In this document: positions 54,528 to 62,513 of the stretch, piece after piece
Layout of the letters: every line of letters starts with the position of its first letter
Numbering within the stretch: the first letter of the stretch is position 1
Source: JANSWP01 sp041941305
Lineage (GTDB): Bacteria; Bacteroidota; Bacteroidia; Chitinophagales; Saprospiraceae
Assembly: GCA_041941305.1 (NCBI GenBank)
Contig: JBGTQJ010000001.1
Span: 62,001 to 126,000, forward strand
DNA length: 64,000 nucleotides
Direction of reading: 5' to 3'
The notes under the pieces: generated by a model
Seen by the model: the letters and a program-made list of their open reading frames with translations, nothing else
Databases searched by the model: none
What the model was told of the DNA's origin: nothing
Position numbers and translations under genes: made by a program

Positions 54528-54635
54528 ATGATGATTTTTAAACTAGGGAATTCAAATTTGGATAGGAATCAGATCATTTTCATTGCCATAATCCTGGCTA
54601 ATGGATTAATGGTCCTTGTACGATGTACTTCTTAA
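54528..54635 (+). pseudogene. Small ORF resembling the signal peptide of the next gene
   Basis: A 35-codon frame from ATG 54528: a basic/polar start, then IIFIAIILANGLMVLVRCTS and a stop. The downstream lipoprotein at 54765 begins similarly (FLFIALILAGGIFVLAQCSG). The shared F-I-A-x-I-L-A-x-G and terminal Cys-Ser/Thr suggest a duplicated, degenerate lipoprotein leader cut right after the lipobox Cys. The Arg before the Cys is atypical for a lipobox. A genuine micro-lipoprotein is an alternative. Confidence 0.35.
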
Positions 54636-54764
54636 GTCAGATATAATCCACACTAAAGTTGAATTCCAGAATACTCCTAACACCTGAATGACGCACCATT
54701 GAAATGAAATCACTCTCACAGTATTGCTTACGTTAATTTGATTCAATCATAAAACCTTACAACT

Positions 54765-56801
54765 ATGTTATTAAAACCAATTTTTACAAGTTTGAAAAAG
54801 CATCGTTTTTTGTTTATTGCTTTGATTTTAGCAGGTGGAATTTTTGTATTAGCTCAATGTTCTGGGTCTGGTTCAGACACAGAACTGGGAGTCACCGGTA
54901 CCTATTCGAAAGATTATTCCAATGAAAAAGCTTATGCCAATGCTTATCCCCCAAAAGATATCACGTCTGTAAATGGAGAAAATGCTACCTTAACAGAATT
55001 GGCAGATTTTGCATGGCAGCATTTTATTGCACTGAATTGGCCAGCTTCCACGACCCAGCGTTCCAAGCCAGATACAAAAAAATCCTTTTTAACTGGTAGT
55101 GCTGTTGGAACGAGCTATGTCCCTGTATGGCTGCAATACTGGCATCGAAATGAATTATTTCCTGCACCAGATAATGGGAAAAAAGGCAAAGCATTTAAAA
55201 AATTACCTGCTCCAAAAGAGCCTAAGCTTTCAGAAATGAAACCCAATTATCAATATCAAGATTATTTTAAAGGCAATGGTACCGGAGATACAACACATTG
55301 GAATAATCTGGATGAGGCAAACGAATTGACCATAGATATTGTCTATGCGCATTCCACTGTTGATGCAGTTGATGAAGAATACCAGGTTTTATATGAGGCA
55401 AAAGTAAACTTTGAATGTGCCAACTACATTTACGGAAGTAATTTAATTGACAGTACTACAAGGGTAAATAGAAGAAAAAAAACGACTGCTGATGTAGTAA
55501 ATAGTAATTATGATGTATGTAATACTGACTCTACAACATATATTTGTTTGCCGTGTGGTGGTGCTCCAGCACCAAATAATAATCAATCAATGCGTGAAGG
55601 AAATATAGAAATAAAAGCTGCCTGGAGAAAATTAACTACTGACGAATTAAATAGCAATAAATACTATACCAGGGAGGTTATTTTTTATGAAAACTCTGGA
55701 GCCTCCTATAAGTATGCGACTGCAACAATGGGTTTGGTAGGTTTGCATATTATTCATAAAACCAAAACTTTCCCTCAATACATTTTTGCCACCTGGGAGC
55801 ATGTAGATAATGAAAAATCTAGTTTAGTTTATAATGAGTCCAGTACAGGAAGGGAGTTTGAAAAAGGAGGCGCAAAAGATCCGGGAGAAACTGCCGGAAA
55901 GTCCTATGCTGTAAGCCGTGACCACGATATCCCTACTGATATCAGCGCGGTTAATACCACAGTCAGCAAATTTCTAAATACCAAAAATTCAGTTTGGCAG
56001 TATTACAAATTAATCAATGTTCAAGGAAAACCTCAAGATGCGGAAACTCTTGGCTTATTAGTGGATGACGGAAGTGGTACCAAAGTGGTAGATTTAACAA
56101 AAGCCGAGGATGTAAAGTATTCTGATTTCTTTCTTGCCAATCTGGTCATTGAAACAAATCGGGAATTACAAACTTTCACAGGGCTACAAGGTGCTAATAA
56201 AATAACCGAAAAAAACATTGTAGTGAAAGGCAAGCAAATGAATATGGGGGGCTGTCAGGGATGCCATGGAGTCGCTCAATTAAAAAAAGGATCAGACTTT
56301 AATTTCCTAATTGCCAATGCTCCTTTCAGATTACCCGAAGCTTCAGAATCCGGAGGAAAACCATCTCCTGGATGTCCTCCTGGTGCCCTTCCTCAAAAAA
56401 TAGAAGTCTGGGATGATGTGTCCAACTTTTTTGATGCTTGTGCTCCTCATACAGGAGTTACTATGTCCTACCATGGTGAGTTTTGGAAGGGTCAGGGCTC
56501 CAAAGAAAAAAACTACTGTAATTTCACCACAGGTTCAGCAGATAGTTATCAAATCTGCGATTGTAGTGGTAATAAAGGAGAGGAGTCCAATATTATCATT
56601 TTCTTAAGAGGAAAAGATGTCAAAAATAACAATCCAAGCCACTATCATATGCCAAGAGGAGGTGCTTATTTTACTTCAGGTCAAATTGATGAATTAAGTA
56701 AATGGATAGATGCAGGTTGCCCTTACGATGGAAAAGGTACCTATGTTCCTTCAAAAACCAACCAACACTACAAATCAGGAACCTCAACAATATGCAATTA
56801 G
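54765..56801 (+). CDS. Cytochrome c-like lipoprotein with single CxxCH
   Basis: A 678-residue protein. The leader ends FVLAQC with lipobox Cys32, so it is a predicted lipoprotein. The N-terminal part has DFAWQHFIALNWPAS, a motif seen in uncharacterised exported proteins. Residues about 495-505 carry GGCQGCHG, one covalent heme c site (Cys497, Cys500, His501). Near the C-terminus YHMPRGG (possible Met heme ligand) and QIDELSKWIDAGCPYDG follow, as in cytochrome c domains. It is bracketed by two MITE-like elements and followed by a strong terminator. A redox function at the outer membrane or periplasm is likely; substrate unknown. Confidence 0.75.
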   Translation: MLLKPIFTSLKKHRFLFIALILAGGIFVLAQCSGSGSDTELGVTGTYSKDYSNEKAYANAYPPKDITSVNGENATLTELADFAWQHFIALNWPASTTQRSKPDTKKSFLTGSAVGTSYVPVWLQYWHRNELFPAPDNGKKGKAFKKLPAPKEPKLSEMKPNYQYQDYFKGNGTGDTTHWNNLDEANELTIDIVYAHSTVDAVDEEYQVLYEAKVNFECANYIYGSNLIDSTTRVNRRKKTTADVVNSNYDVCNTDSTTYICLPCGGAPAPNNNQSMREGNIEIKAAWRKLTTDELNSNKYYTREVIFYENSGASYKYATATMGLVGLHIIHKTKTFPQYIFATWEHVDNEKSSLVYNESSTGREFEKGGAKDPGETAGKSYAVSRDHDIPTDISAVNTTVSKFLNTKNSVWQYYKLINVQGKPQDAETLGLLVDDGSGTKVVDLTKAEDVKYSDFFLANLVIETNRELQTFTGLQGANKITEKNIVVKGKQMNMGGCQGCHGVAQLKKGSDFNFLIANAPFRLPEASESGGKPSPGCPPGALPQKIEVWDDVSNFFDACAPHTGVTMSYHGEFWKGQGSKEKNYCNFTTGSADSYQICDCSGNKGEESNIIIFLRGKDVKNNNPSHYHMPRGGAYFTSGQIDELSKWIDAGCPYDGKGTYVPSKTNQHYKSGTSTICN

Positions 56802-56851
56802 GTAAGTAATCATGCCAAATAATCTCAATTTTTTATAATCGTTTTGTTTCA

Positions 56852-56880
56852 GCCGAGCCTCTTCTGAGGCTTGGCTTTGT
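56852..56880 (+). terminator. Terminator after the cytochrome-like gene
   Basis: gccgagcctc (56852-56861) and gaggcttggc (56866-56875) pair with one G-T wobble and a 4-nt loop, followed by tttgtttc. It is 50 bp past the stop codon at 56801. Confidence 0.85.
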
Positions 56881-56988
56881 TTCAATGCTATCATGAACGG
56901 AAACCTAAATTATCGTAGGAAACATGTCAATTGTTTTCGACCTTTAATTCGACGCTGCAAACAACCAAAAGCTATTGATTATCCTTTA

Positions 56989-57195
56989 TAAGCACCAAGT
57001 CCTATTTATCTACAACTAATTTTCGTTTCTTTTTTCCTCTCATTTCGTTTGCCAAGGGCATCCCTTGTCCAAGGGACTCCCTTCGGGATGGGGAAAATAC
57101 TCGGCAGAGCTTTGGCTATGCCTGCGTTTTTCGCCTCATGAGAGAAAAAAAGAATTCCAAAATTTTACTTATACATAATTATGACCTGGTGCTTA
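56989..57195. mobile_element. MITE-like element, copy 2 (207 bp)
   Basis: Ends taagcaccaagt (56989-57000) and acctggtgctta (57184-57195) pair with one mismatch. Interior blocks match copy 1 at 53941-54110. It carries an extra palindrome-like insert around 57051-57092 (ccaagggcatcccttg, ggactcccttcggg). The long frame of the downstream gene runs back into this element from its true ATG at 57216. Confidence 0.75.
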
Positions 57196-57215
57196 CAAAA
57201 CAAAACCATCATAAA

Positions 57216-59468
57216 ATGAAATACCAAACCATCTTTATTATTTTAATATCCTTTTTGTTATTTTCCCTTTCATGCACTTCTGACGATTTAGGGGTGACAG
57301 AAGAAACTATTGATACTTTTTATAAAGTCAAGCTAGAGCCTGTAAAAACGGTTAATGATAAAAATCATAGTGTCACCGTCCCAGGCTTACATTCTTTCGC
57401 CTTTGGAACCTACTACGATAAAGATACCAGCTATATTTTGGCAGTTGGAGGACGAACCAATGGGCTCCACCCTGGTGTGGCTGCTTATCGTTTTAGCAAT
57501 GATGAGGCGAACAAATCGCTGCATGTAATCAAGTATTGGGATAACCACAAAGGAGCTTTGCAGACACAAACCTGGTCCAGAAAAGTAAATGATCGGATAG
57601 CAGTAGATGACCTTGCTGCCCTTTGGGTAAATAACCCACAATTTTCTCAAGTAACTATTGACAGTACAGAGCTGTTGTACGTATTTGGGGGAATTGTGGA
57701 AAAACCATGGGCAGAAACAAGAGAACAAATTGCAAAATACCTAAAATTAGATTCCCTGTCTTACAAGGAACTTGAAAAAGATTCTCTTTATAAAAAATTT
57801 ACAAAAGACAAAGCCATTATTGTTTCTCAAGATCATGCTAGTGGGACAAATGATACTACAGTTCTCGTTTCTAAGCCCTATGTAACAGCCATCCGCATCA
57901 AAGATGTCGTACAAAAAATTATTCAGGATGAGCCAATAGAATATCCCGAAATGGTTCAAACCCAAAATCATGACCTAGCCAGGACAGGAGGAAATGCCGG
58001 CATTATGGGATCAAAAAACAGCATCAATACCAATGAATTCTATTTAGCCCTCGGTTGGGAATTCCCCTATTATGACAATAGTTATAATCGAAATATTTCA
58101 AAGGTTTCGATTGGCAATGACAATAAGGTGCAGGTTTCCACCCTAAAAGATGGCCCACCGAGATATAACCAGGCAAATAATGATAGTATTGCCAAACTGA
58201 TTTTCAAGCATAAAGCACCAGGGGAAGGCTACGATTTAACGATAATAGAGAATCCAGGCAATGATACTGTTTACTATCAAAACCTGAATGTAGAAGCGGA
58301 TACATTTAGAATTAATAAAATGTTGTTGGGAGATTATCGTCGTAGAGATGGTCTAATGGGTCCTATAGTCAGAAAGGATGATAAAGGAGATTTAGTGTAT
58401 GAGCAGATGTATTATGGTGGTGTTTTCAAATATGGATTTATGGCACACGGCAACCCCATCCACATAAAACATAATGACTCGATAGAAATATATACCAATT
58501 TTAGTCAAAATGGCAATAACTACACTTGCCCTTTGATTCCTACCTACGACGAAGCAACCAATACCATGTACACCTCCCTACTAGGTGGTATGACAGGTGA
58601 TTCTGAGCAAATACCTCCTAATTATTTTCAGTTAGGTACAGAGATGGCTATTGATTCATTTATGCTTGGTCCCAATTTTTCAGCCATCATATTGAATTTT
58701 GCTCAAAAAGATTTATTGACTATTATTTATCTGTCGCCATTTCCACCTAAAGTACCAGCAAAGTCAAAAGTCAAGGTAAAACCTTTACCTAAAGATTGGG
58801 TCATTCCAAATGGTACTACCATTAATTCTATTACAGATACCCTTGCAGATGGCAAATACACAAACATTAAGACCATATTAAATGGGGTAGGGAAAATAAC
58901 TTTTGCTGAGGATCATAAATCCTATTCGGTCGTGGCCCCTATTGGAAGTGTAGAAATGACCACTGAATTTCATTATTCAGATAAATCTGTAAACGGAAAA
59001 AAGAGAAGAATCATCACCAATGCAGCAAAAAGGTATTATGAAAAAGAAGATACCATAAAAAATATTCCAATAACTACAACTGCAGCAATAGGACCATTCG
59101 CCTTTTACAATTTGCCATTTACACAAGATGTTAGCACCATTGCCATGCAGCCTAATGGAACAGGGATGAATTTCACACAGACTACTCAAAAAAAGGCCTT
59201 CCCTAATCCTCCTGGAAGCGACCACCCTTATTTCGGGTCCAATGCGGTTTTTATTCGTAAACCCAACTTGAGTATGTATCCTAATGATGTCATCAAACTC
59301 ACAGATTTGTTTGGCGATAACCAGAAAGAAGCTCATATTGGTTATGTATATGGGGGTATCAATGCCAAATATGAAAATGTGTTATTTTATTTTGCGCCCG
59401 CTGAAGGCTCTGAATTTTTCTCTATGGCGAGTAATCAATTTTTTAAGGTGACTTTAGTAAAAGAATAA
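57216..59468 (+). CDS. Kelch-like beta-propeller lipoprotein
   Basis: About 750 residues from ATG 57216. An in-frame start at 57138 lies inside the MITE-like element and is not used here. The leader ends LLFSLSC with lipobox Cys20. The mature protein opens with PGLHSFAFGTYYD..TSYILAVGGRTNGLHP, a motif I associate with Kelch-like propeller proteins of Bacteroidota, and repeats strands such as LLYVFGGIVEKPW and IGYVYGGINAKYEN. It probably forms a surface or periplasmic beta-propeller. It follows the cytochrome-like lipoprotein and both share tandem GV-T leader features (LGVT near the mature N-terminus), so they may function together; inference. Confidence 0.7.
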   Translation: MKYQTIFIILISFLLFSLSCTSDDLGVTEETIDTFYKVKLEPVKTVNDKNHSVTVPGLHSFAFGTYYDKDTSYILAVGGRTNGLHPGVAAYRFSNDEANKSLHVIKYWDNHKGALQTQTWSRKVNDRIAVDDLAALWVNNPQFSQVTIDSTELLYVFGGIVEKPWAETREQIAKYLKLDSLSYKELEKDSLYKKFTKDKAIIVSQDHASGTNDTTVLVSKPYVTAIRIKDVVQKIIQDEPIEYPEMVQTQNHDLARTGGNAGIMGSKNSINTNEFYLALGWEFPYYDNSYNRNISKVSIGNDNKVQVSTLKDGPPRYNQANNDSIAKLIFKHKAPGEGYDLTIIENPGNDTVYYQNLNVEADTFRINKMLLGDYRRRDGLMGPIVRKDDKGDLVYEQMYYGGVFKYGFMAHGNPIHIKHNDSIEIYTNFSQNGNNYTCPLIPTYDEATNTMYTSLLGGMTGDSEQIPPNYFQLGTEMAIDSFMLGPNFSAIILNFAQKDLLTIIYLSPFPPKVPAKSKVKVKPLPKDWVIPNGTTINSITDTLADGKYTNIKTILNGVGKITFAEDHKSYSVVAPIGSVEMTTEFHYSDKSVNGKKRRIITNAAKRYYEKEDTIKNIPITTTAAIGPFAFYNLPFTQDVSTIAMQPNGTGMNFTQTTQKKAFPNPPGSDHPYFGSNAVFIRKPNLSMYPNDVIKLTDLFGDNQKEAHIGYVYGGINAKYENVLFYFAPAEGSEFFSMASNQFFKVTLVKE

Positions 59469-59571
59469 TTTATATAGATTATATCTGAAATTTTTGGATA
59501 TATTTGATTGTAAGTCATTGATAGTGAATACTTCAGTTTTAAACTAAGAGTTGAACTTTGTACAATGAAAT

Positions 59572-59608
59572 AAAAAAACCCTTGACCTTTAGAGGACAGG
59601 GTTTTTTT
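59572..59608 (+). terminator. Hairpin terminator before the ADP-ribosylglycohydrolase
   Basis: aaaaaaaccct (59572-59582) pairs with agggttttttt (59598-59608) over 11 bp, followed by more T and A. It lies about 100 bp past the Kelch-like gene stop and 25 bp before the next start, so it separates the two. A longer frame from 59558 would run through it and is not used. Confidence 0.8.
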
Positions 59609-59632
59609 ATTTTTGAGCAGAAATTACCATTC

Positions 59633-60598
59633 ATGAATAGAAGAAACTTTGCAAAGGACATATTATTTGGAGTTGCTGTAGCAGATGCTTTAGGAGTACC
59701 AGTTGAATTTCAATCAAGGGAATTCCTCAAAACCAAACCACTTACCGAAATGATAGGTTATGGAACCTACAGTCAGCCTCCTGGAACCTGGTCTGATGAC
59801 AGCTCGCTCACTTTTTGTTTGGCGGAGAGTTTGATCGATGGCTATGATTTGAAAGACATAGCCGAAAAATTTGTGGCTTGGAAAAACGCAACCTGCTGGA
59901 CACCTCATGGGGAAGTTTTTGATATTGGAAATACGACAAGTCATGCCATCAATCATCTCCAAAAAATTCTGGAAACTGATGAGCCCCATTTGTTGAAAGG
60001 ACTACATTCCAATGATGAACAAACCAATGGCAATGGTTCACTAATGCGGATTTCACCACTACTTTTTTACATAAAGGGAAAGCCAATTGACGAACAATTT
60101 GACATTGTTTGGGATGTTTCAGCTTTGACCCACGGACATATTCGCTCTGCAATTGCTTGTTTGATCTATTTGAATATGGCAGAAAAAATAATGGATGGAT
60201 TGAATAAAACAGAAGCATATGAAGTCATGCAATTGGAAGTAAAAGCATTTTTTGAATCAAGAGACATTTCCAATAAGGAAGAAAAAAATTTTGAAAGAAT
60301 TTTATACAATGATATTTCAACTTATCCGGAAGACACTATTGAATCAGGGGGCTATGTGATGCATAGCCTGGAAGCCAGTTTGTGGTGTTTATTAAAAGAA
60401 AAAGATTATTCAGGTACCGTCTTGAGGGCGATCAATTTAGGGCACGATACCGATACTACAGGAGCAATAGCTGGAGGTTTAGCTGGATTATTGTATGGAT
60501 GGCAAAGTATTCCAAAACACTGGATATACTTGCTGGCAAAACGACAAGCAATTGAAGATTTAGCTAAAAAACTGGCAGCCAAATATAACTTTTCATAG
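59633..60598 (+). CDS. ADP-ribosylglycohydrolase (DraG) family protein
   Basis: 321 residues from ATG 59633; an open frame from 59558 includes the terminator and is rejected. Members hydrolyse ADP-ribose from proteins or small molecules with two Mg ions. The metal-binding groups are present: VADALGVPVEF (about 15-25), PGTWSDDSSLTFCLAESL (about 45-62, the DD pair), GNGSLMRISPL, and GHDTDTTGAIAGGLAGLLYG near the end (DTD plus T). Length is typical. No ADP-ribosyltransferase or other partner gene lies beside it. Its specific target is unknown. Confidence 0.9.
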   Translation: MNRRNFAKDILFGVAVADALGVPVEFQSREFLKTKPLTEMIGYGTYSQPPGTWSDDSSLTFCLAESLIDGYDLKDIAEKFVAWKNATCWTPHGEVFDIGNTTSHAINHLQKILETDEPHLLKGLHSNDEQTNGNGSLMRISPLLFYIKGKPIDEQFDIVWDVSALTHGHIRSAIACLIYLNMAEKIMDGLNKTEAYEVMQLEVKAFFESRDISNKEEKNFERILYNDISTYPEDTIESGGYVMHSLEASLWCLLKEKDYSGTVLRAINLGHDTDTTGAIAGGLAGLLYGWQSIPKHWIYLLAKRQAIEDLAKKLAAKYNFS

Positions 60599-60651
60599 AT
60601 TTGTCAGCTGACCTTTAATTATCTAAAATCATTCACGCTATCTTTAAAATT

Positions 60652-61974
60652 ATGAAAACAAAACTATTCCTTTCTGCATTCATTGCTGTTCTTTTTTCTA
60701 TTTCACTATTCTCACAAGAAGTCGATACCTCTTATTTATTTAGAGGTAAGGTATATGAAGTTGAAACAGAAATCCCTTTACTTGGTGTCAATGTCTATGA
60801 TGCTGCGAATCCAACTCAAGGTACCACGACAGATAAAAACGGTTCCTACAAATTGCCAATACAGAAATTGCCTGCAAAGATTGTGTATTCTTTTGTGGGC
60901 TATGAATCCGATACGATTCTATTTGACAATCCCAACCGTCGTTACAAAAGGGTCTATATGCAACCCGATATATTCATCTTGCCTAAAATAGAAATCACGG
61001 CAAAGCTAATTTTAGAACGACTATCCGATAAATTGATTTCTATTCGAGATTTTCTCATGCTGGAAAACGATAAAATTTTATATCTGAAAAAAGAAGGAGA
61101 AATTTTAGGCTGGGCAATGATATTAGCTACTTTGGATGGCTATGTACTGGATACTTTCAATTTAAAGAAAAATGACATTTTTGCCCCAAAATCTTTACAT
61201 CGAAGTTGTTTGGGAAGTATTCATCTGATTACCAAGTACGGAGCCTACCAATTGGGCACACAAGAAAATGAAATTGTAGTCGAAGATACCTATTCCAGTA
61301 ATAAGTTTGATAGACTTATTCGCCCTTGTGTAGCGAGTTCCGACGAATATTTTTATATCAAAAAAGCATGGAATGGTGGTTTAACTGCCAAATTTGAATT
61401 GGTGGAGCGAGGAGGTGATTTTCGCCGAGATTTTAAAATTGTTTCTAATGAAGAACAAGTAGAACGCTATCAGGAAGATGCCTATTATGCAGCTTTGTAT
61501 GAAGAAATGGAAGGTTCTGTCTTTGCGTCTAATGATTCCAAACTAAAAAATACTTTTCGCCAATTTCAGCTCGAATTATCCTTCCGAAATCGTTTTTTTC
61601 ATAAAGGTCTGGATATTCCATTATTCCAAATGGGAGACTCTCTACTCATTTTCAATTATTACGATAACGAAATCAATTTCTTTGATGAAGAAGGCATAGA
61701 AGATCACGACCGGATGGTAAATATTGATTTTCACCTTAACAAAAAATGGGATGAGGTCATTTTTGATGAAGCTACCCAAAAAGTCTATGCTGTTTTTGAA
61801 AACAAGAAGGGAAAGTATATTGCCGAAATAGATCTTGAAACTGGAGACACCCATAAGCCCTTACATTTTGATTGCATGTTTGTCCGGAAAATTGTGGTAC
61901 ATGATAATTTCCTTTATCTCCTACATGGAAATGCCCATGAGCGAAATTGGGTATTGTATAAGGTCAAGTTTTAA
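60652..61974 (+). CDS. Secreted protein with carboxypeptidase-regulatory-like domain
   Basis: A 440-residue protein. The signal peptide ends SLFSQ (about 22). A CarboxypepD_reg-like Ig domain follows (about 29-105: FRGKVYEVETEIPLLGVNVYDAANPTQ then TTTDKNGSYKLPI and VYSFVGYESD). The rest (about 110-440) is beta-rich, with strands DGYVLDTFNLKK, FDEATQKVYAVFENKKGKYIAEIDLETGDTHKP and a final HGNAHERNWVLYKVKF. It looks like a small beta-propeller, but no family was recognised. No sorting domain or lipobox. It is separated by 54 bp from the DraG gene and may share its transcript. Confidence 0.7.
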   Translation: MKTKLFLSAFIAVLFSISLFSQEVDTSYLFRGKVYEVETEIPLLGVNVYDAANPTQGTTTDKNGSYKLPIQKLPAKIVYSFVGYESDTILFDNPNRRYKRVYMQPDIFILPKIEITAKLILERLSDKLISIRDFLMLENDKILYLKKEGEILGWAMILATLDGYVLDTFNLKKNDIFAPKSLHRSCLGSIHLITKYGAYQLGTQENEIVVEDTYSSNKFDRLIRPCVASSDEYFYIKKAWNGGLTAKFELVERGGDFRRDFKIVSNEEQVERYQEDAYYAALYEEMEGSVFASNDSKLKNTFRQFQLELSFRNRFFHKGLDIPLFQMGDSLLIFNYYDNEINFFDEEGIEDHDRMVNIDFHLNKKWDEVIFDEATQKVYAVFENKKGKYIAEIDLETGDTHKPLHFDCMFVRKIVVHDNFLYLLHGNAHERNWVLYKVKF

Positions 61975-62513
61975 TAAGTCGTTTTCCTTTTGACAAGAAG
62001 TAATGATAAGGGTGGATAGGATACAAATCCAATAAGCAAATTTCCAGATTCTCATGATTTTTAGTTTTTTTTCGAGCAGTGAGATTTGAGATCACTTCGC
62101 TGTCAGACCATTTCATTGTCTGACATCAAAGTGGTCTAATAACTCCGTCCAACGGAATGGTCTGACCGCTCAAAAAGATTCAAAAATTGGTTTTGTTACT
62201 TGTTGAAGTGCATCATATGAATGAAGAATGAAGAATTGTTTATTTGTTTGCTAAATACAGGTTTAAAATAAAGGAAGGTTTGGTGTGTTGTGGGAAGCTT
62301 TTACTTTTAGGGCAGGCTGTTATTGATTTGTCAAGAATTCTTATACGAAAAACTAATATAGGGAAAACCTCTTATTGAAATTTGAAGCAGAAAGCATATT
62401 AATATACATATAACACAAATTATCTTTCCAAATACTCACTCCGCTCCACTCAATCCTCATTCTATATGATATTTTAATTCCAGAATCTTACATTTATTCC
62501 AAAAAACACTGCA
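61975..62513. other. Spacer with alternative hairpins
   Basis: No gene is supported. gtcagaccatt (62102-62112) can pair with aatggtctgac (62156-62166) over 11 bp; tgtcagac (62101-62108) can also pair with gtctgaca (62118-62125). The two pairings exclude each other. The region lies after one gene and before the regulator-propeller gene, so it could be a repeat relic or an attenuator-like leader. Confidence 0.5.
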
